Assembly: GCA_964580995.1 (NCBI GenBank)
Contig: CAZOMV010000058.1
Coordinates: 1 to 35,419 of the forward strand
Origin: JAKJEP01 sp964580995
GTDB taxonomy: Bacteria; Planctomycetota; Phycisphaerae; Sedimentisphaerales; SM23-30
Length of the DNA stretch: 35,419 bases
Direction: 5' to 3'
Both the position numbers and the translations under genes were made by a program. The notes under the pieces were generated by a model, which did no database searches, had not been told where the DNA came from, and saw only the letters and a list, made by a program, of their open reading frames with translations. Shown here piece after piece: positions 1-7,588 of the stretch; within the stretch, counting starts at the first letter, position 1, and the number at the start of each line of letters is the position of its first letter.

Positions 1-444
1 CCGGCTTCTCCGGGCCGTACCGGGGTCCCCAGGTTGTGGGCGGCCGCCGGGGTGGCCTGTACCGGTTTGCACGGTGCCAACCGGCTGGCGTCGAACTCGC
101 TGCTCGAGGGGCTGGTGGGGGGCCGGCGGGTGGCTCACGCGGTGGCCGCCGAGCTGGCCGGACCGCGTCGCCTGGTCCCGGTGACCCCGCCGGCCGAGGC
201 GTTGCCCCGGGCGGTCGCCGAGCGGGACGTGGTGCAGCGGGCGATGTCCCGGGGGGCCGCGATCGGCCGCGACGGCGCGGGGGTGGCGGGCGCTTCCGAC
301 GTGGGTGAGGCCGCGTCCGGTAGCCGGGCGGTGATCGACCGGGCCGGGGTCGAGGACGCCGCGCGGACCCTGCTGGCCCGGGAGGTGCGGGCGGCCCGCA
401 GGCCCCGGGCCGGGACCGGGGGGAGCGTCGAAGGGGGGAAATGA
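1..444 (+). CDS. nadB: L-aspartate oxidase, C-terminal fragment (5' end outside window)
   Basis: The frame is open from base 1 and ends at TGA 442-444. It carries the flavoprotein signature ACTGLHGANRLASNSLLEGL, diagnostic of L-aspartate oxidase, which makes iminoaspartate for NAD synthesis. About 105 residues follow, roughly matching the helical C-terminal domain (RDVVQRAMSRGAAIGRDGAG resembles the usual QxxMxRxAGVxRD stretch). Codons almost all end in G or C and the stretch is far more GC-rich than the rest of the window, as in Actinobacteria. Two positions differ from the family: the usual GEVACTG reads AGVACTG, and LVFGRR reads LVGGRR. The last 30 residues align poorly. The piece may be degenerate, error-containing or chimeric. 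Family assignment is firm; its membership of this genome is not. Confidence 0.8.
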   Translation, partial: PASPGRTGVPRLWAAAGVACTGLHGANRLASNSLLEGLVGGRRVAHAVAAELAGPRRLVPVTPPAEALPRAVAERDVVQRAMSRGAAIGRDGAGVAGASDVGEAASGSRAVIDRAGVEDAARTLLAREVRAARRPRAGTGGSVEGGK

Positions 445-863
445 TCGGGGCGATTTCGGGGCAGGCTGATGCCTGCCTGGGAGAGCATGGAATACCGGTT
501 TCCCCCCGTGAAGAGATATATGGGGGTTGGGGCGGCTGGTGGGGAGATGGTTGCGGTTTCTATCAATACGGTAAACGAGGAGAAGGGGTGGAGGGTTCAT
601 ATAATGTCCCTGAAAACTGGAAGGGGGGGGGTGCCGGGGGGTTGACGGGGATACTGCTATGGCTGGCGGCCCTTGCAGGCGGAACGGTAATTGGCTGGCG
701 GATGCCGAATTTTTTATTGACGAGAAGGGGGAAAACCGTATAATGGGGTTATGTTATATGGCCGAAGGCGGGTGGTAGGACAGTGAGAAATGCTGGCTGT
801 GAGTGAGGTGCGGCGAGCCATCTGCGTCGGGAAAGATGAGTCTATAAAAAAGGGTAAGTCATT
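445..863. other. Gene-poor G-rich stretch upstream of the GLUG gene
   Basis: No recognisable gene. A 100-codon frame starting at 441 overlaps the nadB stop but has odd Gly/Trp-rich composition, matches no known family, and runs into the promoter at 717-744. The stretch contains long G runs (for example around 620-650) and a 7-bp inverted repeat, GGCAGGC/GCCTGCC, at 460-477. The strong GC bias of 1-440 fades here, so any junction between foreign and resident DNA would lie around 440-600. Confidence 0.5.
717..744 (+). promoter_or_regulatory. Sigma70-type promoter for the GLUG-repeat gene
   Basis: TTGACG at 717-722 and a perfect TATAAT at 739-744 with a 16-bp spacer, 120 bp upstream of the ATG at 864. 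The first 15 bases (TTGACGAGAAGGGGG) match the glnS promoter at 9604-9618 at 14 of 15 positions. Confidence 0.6.
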
Positions 864-2798
864 ATGGCAAAGGTAATTACTGCGATGGCGGGTTTTGTGG
901 TGGTGTTGGTTTTGGCGATACCGGCTGGGGCGGCGGGTACGTATAACGGCGGGGACGGGTCGGCGGAGCATCCCTATGAGATTGATAATGCCACGCAGCT
1001 TATCAGTCTCAGCCAGCACAGTGAGGACTGGGGTTTGTGCTTTGTTCTGACAGCGGATATTGATATGGCCCCGTCGGTAACGGGTATTCCTGCGTTTACC
1101 ACCGCTCTGATAGGCAATTATGAAAATCCTTTTACTGGAAACTTTGATGGTAGTGGCTTTATGGTAAGCAATCTTGTCATCGATACGGCAGGTGCGGGTA
1201 ATGGTTATCTCGGCTTGTTCGGTGTGATTGATAGTTCTAATGCAGCAGTGAAAAATTTGGGTTTGGACAATATTAGCATAACCGGGGGAAATAGTTCATA
1301 CCTTGTTGGTGGTATCTGTGGAAGCAACAAGGGTAGTATCCGGAATTGCCATGTCACTGGTTCGATATCCAGTGGTAATAGATGTTTATCTATTGGTGGT
1401 TTGTGTGGATACAATGGTGGGAATATTATCAATTGTTATACCACCGGGTCGGTTACCTGTGGAAGTGATTATGGGTATTTTGGAGGCCTGTGCGGGAAAA
1501 ATGTGGTTGGATATATTCGTGATAGTTATTCCACCAGTACGGTTAGCGGCGGAAACAGCTCTGACTCCGTAGGCGGCCTGTGCGGAATGAATCAGTCCGG
1601 CAGAATTACCAATTGCTATGCCAATGGATCAGTGACTTCTGGAGATAGTTCAATATGTGTCGGCGGCCTATGCGGAACCAATATGGGTGGGATAATTAAC
1701 AATAGTTATGCGACCGGTTCGGTGCACGGAGGAAGCGAGTGCGAGTATCTTGGAGGCTTGTGCGGGAATAACAACTATTACAGCATTGCGAATTGCTATG
1801 CCACTGGGTCGGTGACTGGTGGAGTTAATTCTATATCTCTTGGCGGCTTTTGTGGAGGGAACATGGGTAGAATTACCGATTGTTATTCAACCGGTTCGGT
1901 TTCCGGTGGGAATTATTTCGGTGGTTTTTGTGGAAGCAGTAGCCAGGAACCAATGATTCGCTGCTATTTTCTTGATTCAAGCGGACCCGATAATGATTTT
2001 GGGACACCCTTGACAGAAAGCCAGATGAAACAGCAAAGCAGTTTTACCGGCTGGGATTTTGCTGATGAAACAATTAATGGTACATCATCCTGGTGGATTA
2101 TCCATTCAGGTGAATATCCCACATTATTTTATTTTGACCCAGCCTTTGTAAACCATGTGTTCGCCGGACAGGGTACGGAGCAGGAACCTTATTTGATTTA
2201 TGACTCTAATGACCTGGGGGCAATCTGGCAACAACCGGACTGCTATTATCAGCTTCAAAAGAATCTCGACCTTTCTGGAATAAGCTGGTCAGTTGCGGTT
2301 ATTCCTGATTTTGGCGGAGTGCTTGATGGCAATGGTTATACTATTTCCAATCTTACTATGAACGGCATAAGTCATCTGGGTTTATTTGGAATTTTAGCAA
2401 GTAATTCGGAGGTATTTAACTTTGGTCTTGAAAACATTAGTAGTACAGGTGTTGAAGATTCTCGTTATATCGGAGGATTGTGCGGGTATAATGAGGGAGG
2501 AAGCATCAGTAAATGTTATTTGAGTGGTCAGGTGACTGGCGAGTCTTATTCCTTATATATTGGGGGAATGTGTGGCTATAACATGTCAAAGGGGAACATC
2601 GTCAATTGTTACGCCACCGATACGGTTAGTGGAGAAGATCATGGTTTTTATCTTGGCGGGTTGTGCGGTGGGAATAAAGGCAATATTAGTAATTGTTATT
2701 CCATTGGCGATGTGAGCAGTGGTACAAATTCTGAATATCTTGGTGGTTTGTGCGGAAAGAATGATGGCAGTTGCAGTACTAGTTATTTTCTTATTTGA
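864..2798 (+). CDS. Secreted GLUG-repeat protein, interrupted by an in-frame TGA
   Basis: A 644-residue product with an N-terminal signal peptide (residues 1 to about 24, ending in PAGAA). Twelve GLUG-type repeats of the form GG[L/I/F/M]CGxN...I.NCY.TGSV lie in two blocks, eight repeats at about 1300-1960 and four at about 2470-2770. Each block is preceded by a lead-in of the type HPYEIDNATQL or EPYLIYDSNDL. GLUG repeats are predicted beta-solenoid repeats of exported surface proteins; no catalytic function is visible. An AAGGG-type ribosome site precedes the ATG. The frame stops at TGA 2796-2798 but continues unbroken in the same frame to 3119. The internal copy of this junction reads YFLDSSGP where this one reads YFLI-stop-SGP, so the stop is a single C-to-G change (TCA to TGA) or a sequencing error. 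The original gene is 864-3119. Confidence 0.8.
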   Translation: MAKVITAMAGFVVVLVLAIPAGAAGTYNGGDGSAEHPYEIDNATQLISLSQHSEDWGLCFVLTADIDMAPSVTGIPAFTTALIGNYENPFTGNFDGSGFMVSNLVIDTAGAGNGYLGLFGVIDSSNAAVKNLGLDNISITGGNSSYLVGGICGSNKGSIRNCHVTGSISSGNRCLSIGGLCGYNGGNIINCYTTGSVTCGSDYGYFGGLCGKNVVGYIRDSYSTSTVSGGNSSDSVGGLCGMNQSGRITNCYANGSVTSGDSSICVGGLCGTNMGGIINNSYATGSVHGGSECEYLGGLCGNNNYYSIANCYATGSVTGGVNSISLGGFCGGNMGRITDCYSTGSVSGGNYFGGFCGSSSQEPMIRCYFLDSSGPDNDFGTPLTESQMKQQSSFTGWDFADETINGTSSWWIIHSGEYPTLFYFDPAFVNHVFAGQGTEQEPYLIYDSNDLGAIWQQPDCYYQLQKNLDLSGISWSVAVIPDFGGVLDGNGYTISNLTMNGISHLGLFGILASNSEVFNFGLENISSTGVEDSRYIGGLCGYNEGGSISKCYLSGQVTGESYSLYIGGMCGYNMSKGNIVNCYATDTVSGEDHGFYLGGLCGGNKGNISNCYSIGDVSSGTNSEYLGGLCGKNDGSCSTSYFLI

Positions 2799-3119
2799 TC
2801 CGGGCCGAATAATGGAGCTGGAACACCTTTGACGGATAGTCAGATGAAGGAGCAGGGTAGTTTCGTGGGCTGGGAATTTCCGGGGGTGTGGCATATGCCG
2901 TATGAGGGGGCGGGGTATCCGATGCTGTGGTGGCAGCGGGATATCGCGGGGGATGTGGCGGGGCGGTATGGGGTGGACCTGGAGGATGCGGCGGTGGTGG
3001 CGGAGTGGCGGGGGCAGAGCGGGTGCGGGGCGTGCGGGGGAGCGGATATCGACGGGAGCGGGGCGGTGGATATTGTGGATCTGGCGGAGCTGGCGGGGAA
3101 CTGGTTAAAAGGATTATAA
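2799..3119 (+). pseudogene. C-terminal part of the GLUG protein with dockerin-like repeat, cut off by TGA
   Basis: Continues the frame of the preceding gene directly after its stop. It encodes the linker that normally closes a GLUG block (TPLTDSQMKEQGSFVGWEF; the first block ends with TPLTESQMKQQSSFTGWDF), then a WHMPYEGAGYPMLWW segment. It ends with a dockerin-type calcium-binding repeat, DIDGSGAVDIVDLAELAGNWL. Such tails are common on planctomycete secreted proteins and may act in surface attachment (inference). There is no ribosome site for separate translation. Either the protein lacks its anchor, the stop is read through, or the stop is an error. The region is much more G-rich than the repeats before it. 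Confidence 0.75.
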
Positions 3120-3190
3120 CCCCCAACATAAAGTTGGGGATTTGCGTTTTGTTGGATTTTAACCCCCAGGATAAACCTGGGGGCTTGCGT
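3118..3190. repeat. Two tandem covarying hairpins between convergent genes
   Basis: Hairpin 1 is CCCCAAC-ATAAA-GTTGGGG (3121-3139). Hairpin 2 is CCCCCAGG-ATAAA-CCTGGGGG (3163-3183). The units share AACCCCCA, the ATAAA loop, TGGGG and TTGCGTT. The two base pairs next to the loop differ but stay paired (AC/GT against GG/CC). They begin at the stop codon of the dockerin end and lie before the convergent oxidoreductase gene, so transcription or mRNA 3' end formation is a likely role. There is no long U tract. Confidence 0.75.
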
Positions 3191-3210
3191 TGGCAAGCGA
3201 GTTGCCGATC

Positions 3211-4395
3211 TTACAGTTTATACTGGGGGATATTCAGTAATTCGCCGTTTTTGAGGGCGGACTGGTGGGCGACGACGCCGGCGACGGTCATGTTGAGGGA
3301 CCAGGCGATGTCTACCAGGGGTTTGCGGTTCTCGATGATGGACATGATGAACTCGTGAGTGAGATAGCCGTGGGAGCCGCCGTGGCCGCCGGGTTCGACG
3401 CCCTGGGGCAGGGGCGGCTTTTTGATTTCGGGCAGGGGGGTCAGGCCGTCGAATTTTTCATAGAAGGCGCCCTGATCGGCCCGGAGGCGGCCCATTTCGC
3501 CGCCGGCGCCGGGGGTGTCCCAGCTAATGCCCATGCGGGCCATGCCGCCGTCGCTGGTGCGGAAGAGGGCGATTTCGGTGCCGAAGGGGTTTTTATAGGC
3601 GTTGTTGGCCGGCATCAGGTGCGGGATCTGGCTAGGGATGCCCATGCAGGAGACCTGGGTGAAGGAGCCGCCGGTGACCGCCACATAGTAACCGTTCGAA
3701 TGGGTGGGGTACCACATGGGGGGTACACCAATCCGCCATTCCTTATAGGAATCCAGCGGGGCGGGGCAGTAGTGGAAATATTCGCCTTCGGTGTAGAGCA
3801 CGCGGCCGAGGCTGCCGGCGTTATAATGCTGCCGCATGGCATAGACATCGTCGTGAAAGGCGGAGGTTTCGAACATCATGTAGTTGAGTCCCGAGCTTTT
3901 CACCTTATCAAAAAGCCGGTCGGCATCTTCCAGGGAGCCGAAGACGGCCGGTACGGCGACGGCGACGTGTTTGCCGTACTTGAGGGCTTCCAGGACATGG
4001 CGGGTGTGGCTGGGGGCGTCGGTGGCTATGAAGACCGCTTCGATCTTGTCGTCTTTGACCATTTCTTCGAGGGAGGGGTAGGTTTTCTCGCAGCGGCAGG
4101 CGCGGGCCAGGCCGGCGCAGCGGTCGGGGATGAGGTCGGTTACCGCCACGACCTCTACGTTGGGATGATCCTGAAAGCTAAACTGCGCACCGAATTGGCA
4201 GAGGCCAAAGCCGGCAATGCCCACCCGAATTTTACGGTCCGAGGTTTGCTGCCAGAGCTGGGAGGTGTCGGTATTGCTTTTGGTATCGTCGAATCCCTGG
4301 ATGACTTTCTCTTCCGCTTTGGCTACCAGATCCGTCATACCCAGGGCGGCGGCGCCCAGGGTGCCGTTTAGAAAATTTCGTCGGGTGAGTTTCAT
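3211..4395 (-). CDS. Tat-exported Gfo/Idh/MocA family oxidoreductase
   Basis: 394 residues. A twin-arginine signal is present at the N-terminus (TRRNFL, Arg5-Arg6, then a hydrophobic GTLGAAALGM stretch), so export in folded form with bound cofactor is expected. The Rossmann NAD(P) motif GIAGFGLCQFGA is at residues 59-70. The C-terminal half has the GGHGGSHGYLTHEF segment (about 335-350), typical of exported planctomycete members near the GH109-like subgroup. The family's usual EKP motif, whose lysine acts in catalysis, reads AVP here (within GKHVAVAVPA, 141-150). The substrate is probably a sugar or glycan derivative, but this cannot be fixed. The gene lies 30 bp after mlaD with an AGGAAAGG ribosome site and may be the last gene of that unit. 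Confidence 0.85.
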   Translation of the reverse strand: MKLTRRNFLNGTLGAAALGMTDLVAKAEEKVIQGFDDTKSNTDTSQLWQQTSDRKIRVGIAGFGLCQFGAQFSFQDHPNVEVVAVTDLIPDRCAGLARACRCEKTYPSLEEMVKDDKIEAVFIATDAPSHTRHVLEALKYGKHVAVAVPAVFGSLEDADRLFDKVKSSGLNYMMFETSAFHDDVYAMRQHYNAGSLGRVLYTEGEYFHYCPAPLDSYKEWRIGVPPMWYPTHSNGYYVAVTGGSFTQVSCMGIPSQIPHLMPANNAYKNPFGTEIALFRTSDGGMARMGISWDTPGAGGEMGRLRADQGAFYEKFDGLTPLPEIKKPPLPQGVEPGGHGGSHGYLTHEFIMSIIENRKPLVDIAWSLNMTVAGVVAHQSALKNGELLNIPQYKL

Positions 4396-4425
4396 ACGTT
4401 TTTCCTTTCCTAAAAAGGTGTATCG

Positions 4426-5766
4426 TTATTTTAGTTCTTCCCAGAATTTTTCCTCGGCCTTTTGGAAATCGGCGAAGGTGGTTTCCAGTTCGGTGAGCAT
4501 GGCCTGGATTTTGTCCTTATCGACGGGGATCTGGTCGCCGGTTTTATCGAGGAGGGCGCGGAGGCGGAGGGAAGTATTGTCGAGGGTTTCGGCGGCGGAG
4601 GCGAAGTCGCCGGCGGAATCCATGATGCCCTGGATATGGAGTTCGCCTTTTTTGGGTTTGTAGAGGAGTTTCCAGGGGGCGCGGCGGACTTCGCGGCTGA
4701 CCAGCTTGAGGTTGGCACTGACTTCGGTGAGATTGATGACCATCTGGTCGATGCCGGCGCGGTTGACCAGGAAGGTTTCCTTGGCGGCGGCGGCCAGGTC
4801 TTTGAGATCGGTTAAAGTGGCTTTAGCGGTAGCCATGGCGCTGTCGGTATTATCGAGGGTGGTTTTGATTTTGGCAATGATGTCGGGCAGGTTTTGTTCG
4901 AGCTGGCCGGTGGCATTTTTCAGGGAAGTAACGGTCTGGTTGATGCCGGGTTTGTTGGTAACGACCATGTCTTCAATTTCGGTGAGGCTGGTTTTCAGTT
5001 TGTCCAGAGCGAAATTCAGCTTGGCCACGGCAGCGTCCTGCTGGGCGGCGTCGAGCTGTTTATTGACGTTTTGGGTGATGGTCTGGAGGCTTTCCATGAC
5101 TAGGTGAAGTTTGGCCAGGAGGGATTGTTTTTCGGCATCGACGGTGACCTGCTGGTCGATTTTGGCGGTGATGGTTTTGAGGTTGGCGGCGGTGGCCAGA
5201 AGCTGGGCGATGAGGGAATCGGCCTGTTCCGCGTTCAACTGATGCTTGAGATAGTTGAGGATGCTGTCGGGGACATCGGCGTTAAATTCTCGTTTGATGG
5301 CGTCGATGGTGTCGGCGATGCTGGCTTCGAGACGGCCGTCACCGTCGATGGTCTGGCCGTCTTCGACCAGGGTGCCGGCGGAGCCAAGGTCTTTGATGTT
5401 GAGGACGGACTGGCCGCCCAGGAGATTGCTTTCAGGGGCGAGGAGGCAGTCGGTGCGCAGGGGGTATTGGCGGGGGATTTGCATGGTGAAGTACACGAAG
5501 ACATCCTGTGCGGAGGTGTCCTGATTTTCGAGGGCCTGGATGTCGGTGCTGGTGACCTGACCGATTTTGGTGCCGCCCAGAAGAATAGGGCTGTCAACGG
5601 CTAATCCCTTGAGACCGGTTTTATAGGGCAGTTTGACGGTGATGTCTTTGGTTTTGAGGAACAGGCTGGACCAGTCAGCCAAAGTGACTACGATGTAAAC
5701 GGTCAGGACCAGGACGACCAGGACGGTTATGCCAACGACGAGTTCGTTTCGATTGTTTTTTGCCAT
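4426..5766 (-). CDS. mlaD: MlaD/Mce-family lipid-transport substrate-binding protein
   Basis: 446 residues. A single N-terminal membrane anchor (residues about 9-30, LVVGITVLVVLVLTVYIVV) is followed by an MlaD/Mce domain (about 40-120) with the DSPILLGGTKIGQV segment typical of the family. A long helical region (about 150-420) comes next, predicted coiled coil with repeated Lys/Gln/Asp-rich heptads. Mce proteins form hexameric rings, and long helical tails can build a channel across the periplasm for phospholipid transport. It is longer than E. coli MlaD (about 180 residues) and closer to longer Mce/TGD2-type proteins. It lies 28 bp after the ATPase gene, in the order permease, ATPase, MlaD. 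No mlaC gene is seen. Confidence 0.88.
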   Translation of the reverse strand: MAKNNRNELVVGITVLVVLVLTVYIVVTLADWSSLFLKTKDITVKLPYKTGLKGLAVDSPILLGGTKIGQVTSTDIQALENQDTSAQDVFVYFTMQIPRQYPLRTDCLLAPESNLLGGQSVLNIKDLGSAGTLVEDGQTIDGDGRLEASIADTIDAIKREFNADVPDSILNYLKHQLNAEQADSLIAQLLATAANLKTITAKIDQQVTVDAEKQSLLAKLHLVMESLQTITQNVNKQLDAAQQDAAVAKLNFALDKLKTSLTEIEDMVVTNKPGINQTVTSLKNATGQLEQNLPDIIAKIKTTLDNTDSAMATAKATLTDLKDLAAAAKETFLVNRAGIDQMVINLTEVSANLKLVSREVRRAPWKLLYKPKKGELHIQGIMDSAGDFASAAETLDNTSLRLRALLDKTGDQIPVDKDKIQAMLTELETTFADFQKAEEKFWEELK

Positions 5767-5794
5767 ACTCTATTTCTCTTATCTGTAAACCATA

Positions 5795-6661
5795 TCAGGA
5801 TTCCAATTTGGTATTCGCCATAAGAATATCTTCTTCGTAATCACTGTTTTCTTTGCGTTTGGTAATGGGGCCTTCGGCGTCGCCGCGGAGGAATTGGCGG
5901 ATGAGACGGTCTTTTTCGTCCGGGAGCTGTTCGGGGGGAGTGCTGCGGAGGGTTTCAAAGATCTGCCGGGAACCGATCTTGAGGATGACGCCCTTGTCGA
6001 GCATGCACATGCGATCGGCAATGGTGAAAGCGGAATCCATTTCGTGGGTGACGACGACGCTGGTGACGTTGAGTTTTTTGGTCAGGTCGATGATGAGTTT
6101 GTCGATTTGGGCACTGGTGACCGGGTCGAGACCGGCGCTGGGTTCATCGTAAAAGAGGATTTGGGGGTCGAGGGCGATGGCGCGGGCGAGGCCGGCCCGT
6201 TTTTTCATGCCGCCGGAAAGCTGGGCGGGCATTTTGTCGGCGTGTTCGCGGAGGCCGACCAGTTCCAGCTTGATCTTGACGATGATTTCGATGGTGGTAT
6301 TATCCAGGTTGGTGTGTTCGCGCAGAGGGAGGGCGACGTTTTCGCCGATGGTGAGGGAATTGAAGAGGGCGCCGGATTGGAAGAGAATGCCGAAACGTTT
6401 ACGAATTTCGTTGATCTGGCTTTCGGTCATGCGGGTAATCTCCTGGCCGAAGAGTTCGATGCTGCCTTCATCCGGGGTGATGGAGCCGATCAAATGCCGC
6501 AGGAGCGTGCTTTTTCCGCAGCCGCTGCCGCCCATGATGACCATGATTTCGCCTTCGTTCACGTCCAGGTTGATACCTTGGAGAACTTTCTGGGAACCAA
6601 AGCACTTGTTTAAATTTTTAATGCTGATAATCGGTGTTTTTTTTATATTTTCGATGGTCAT
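5795..6661 (-). CDS. mlaF: ABC transporter ATP-binding protein, MlaF/Mkl type
   Basis: 288 residues with all ABC ATPase motifs: Walker A GGSGCGKST (44-52), Q-loop FQSGALFNSLT (Gln95), signature LSGGMKKR (148-155), Walker B ILFYDEP (168-174), D-loop SAGLDP and switch His206. The signature with GMKKR and the QSGALFNSLT loop are typical of MlaF/Mkl proteins that power Mce lipid transporters. A 45-residue tail rich in charged residues (after about 240) follows the ATPase fold. The partner permease is the gene directly upstream (57-bp gap). Start ATG at 6661. Confidence 0.92.
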   Translation of the reverse strand: MTIENIKKTPIISIKNLNKCFGSQKVLQGINLDVNEGEIMVIMGGSGCGKSTLLRHLIGSITPDEGSIELFGQEITRMTESQINEIRKRFGILFQSGALFNSLTIGENVALPLREHTNLDNTTIEIIVKIKLELVGLREHADKMPAQLSGGMKKRAGLARAIALDPQILFYDEPSAGLDPVTSAQIDKLIIDLTKKLNVTSVVVTHEMDSAFTIADRMCMLDKGVILKIGSRQIFETLRSTPPEQLPDEKDRLIRQFLRGDAEGPITKRKENSDYEEDILMANTKLES

Positions 6662-6692
6662 TGCGTTTCAAAAACAGGTATCCATACAAAGA

Positions 6693-6709
6693 GGTGTGCA
6701 TGGCACACC
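6693..6709. repeat. Short palindrome between mlaE and mlaF
   Basis: GGTGTGC-ATG-GCACACC is a perfect 7-bp inverted repeat in the 57-bp gap between the permease and ATPase genes. Together with the adjoining CTAC it reads GTAGGGTGTGCCA on the minus strand. A near copy of that half, GTAGGGTGGGCCA, occurs on the plus strand at about 17796-17808 behind mnmG. It may be a dispersed intergenic repeat or an mRNA hairpin tuning the operon. Confidence 0.45.
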
Positions 6710-6718
6710 CTACTCCTA

Positions 6719-7588
6719 TTATTTAAACAGACCGTACGAATAAAAGACAACGGTGAATATGGCGGCGGAAACGATGATGGCGACGATGCAGTACACGACG
6801 GTGTTGGTGGTGGCTTTGCCGACGCCCTCGCTGCCCTGCCAGGGTTTGACGGTCAGGCCGAGGAAACAGGCGATCAGGCCGATGAGCAGGCCGGAAACGC
6901 CTGCCTGAAATAAACCCAGCAGAAAACTGGTCAGGTTGACCGCTTCTTTGGTCGTGTGATAGTAAACCTGGCTGTCCAGCCCCAGGCTGATGCCGGTCAG
7001 CAGGCCCCCGGCGACCATGACAACGTCGGAGATGACGGTCAGGAGGACCATCATGATGACGGTGGCCAGCAGGCGAGGGAGCACGAGAAACCGCACGGGG
7101 TTCAAGGCCATGGATTCGAGGGCTTCGATTTCCTCGGCGGTGACCATGGTGCCCAGTTCCGCGGCAATGCTGGCACCGGCGAAGCCGCTGAGCACGATGG
7201 CGGTCATGAGGTGGCCGAGGATGCGGAAGGCGGCAATGGCGTTGATGGTGGCGACCTGGTCGGCCTGGCCGAACTCGTCGAGTTTGGGAAACATTTGCAG
7301 CGGCAGGATCATGCCGATGGCCATACTGACCAGTATGACGATGGGAACGGCCCGGACGCCGACCCGCACCATCTGAAACAGAAGGGCGTCCTGTTTCAGG
7401 CGGTCATTCGAGGAGGTGAAGCCCTTCAGGAACATATGGAGGGACTGGCCGAGCAGTAAAAACATCCCCCCGATCATCTCAAAGAAATTCCGGGTCAGCG
7501 CAATCAGCAGCCGGCCTGGCATTGCCAGCAAGGTAACGAATAGATTGGTGTTTTTGGACAGAGATGTTTTGGATGGGGCATTTTGCAT
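6719..7588 (-). CDS. mlaE: MlaE-family ABC lipid transporter permease
   Basis: 289 residues from ATG at 7588. An upstream TTG at 7591 is possible, but the TGATG overlap with the STAS stop and a GGAGG site favour ATG. It is an integral membrane protein with about five to six hydrophobic segments and the MlaE-family segment AAELGTMVTAEEIEALESM (142-160) followed by NPVRFLVLPRLLA. An elbow-helix motif MILPLQMFPKLDEFGQ lies near 93-108. MlaE dimers form the membrane core that moves phospholipids in Mce systems. The N-terminal 60 residues before the core are longer than in E. coli MlaE. Translation appears coupled to the STAS gene. Confidence 0.92.
   Translation of the reverse strand: MQNAPSKTSLSKNTNLFVTLLAMPGRLLIALTRNFFEMIGGMFLLLGQSLHMFLKGFTSSNDRLKQDALLFQMVRVGVRAVPIVILVSMAIGMILPLQMFPKLDEFGQADQVATINAIAAFRILGHLMTAIVLSGFAGASIAAELGTMVTAEEIEALESMALNPVRFLVLPRLLATVIMMVLLTVISDVVMVAGGLLTGISLGLDSQVYYHTTKEAVNLTSFLLGLFQAGVSGLLIGLIACFLGLTVKPWQGSEGVGKATTNTVVYCIVAIIVSAAIFTVVFYSYGLFK

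Noticed and set aside
441..743. 100-codon reading frame after the nadB fragment
   Set aside because: Gly/Trp-rich, no family match, overlaps the nadB stop at the start and the TATAAT box at the end. It lies at the suspected junction, so it is probably not a gene.
2796..2798. Selenocysteine codon at the TGA in the GLUG gene
   Set aside because: The internal homologue has Ser, not Cys, and no SECIS-like hairpin is visible just downstream. A point change or error is simpler.
3265..4371. Long plus-strand reading frame opposite the Gfo/Idh gene
   Set aside because: Antisense to a gene with clear family motifs; its Gly/Val/Ala-rich protein has no match and results from codon bias.
5894..6613. Plus-strand frame opposite mlaF
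   Set aside because: Antisense to an ABC ATPase with all motifs; composition is that of a shadow frame.
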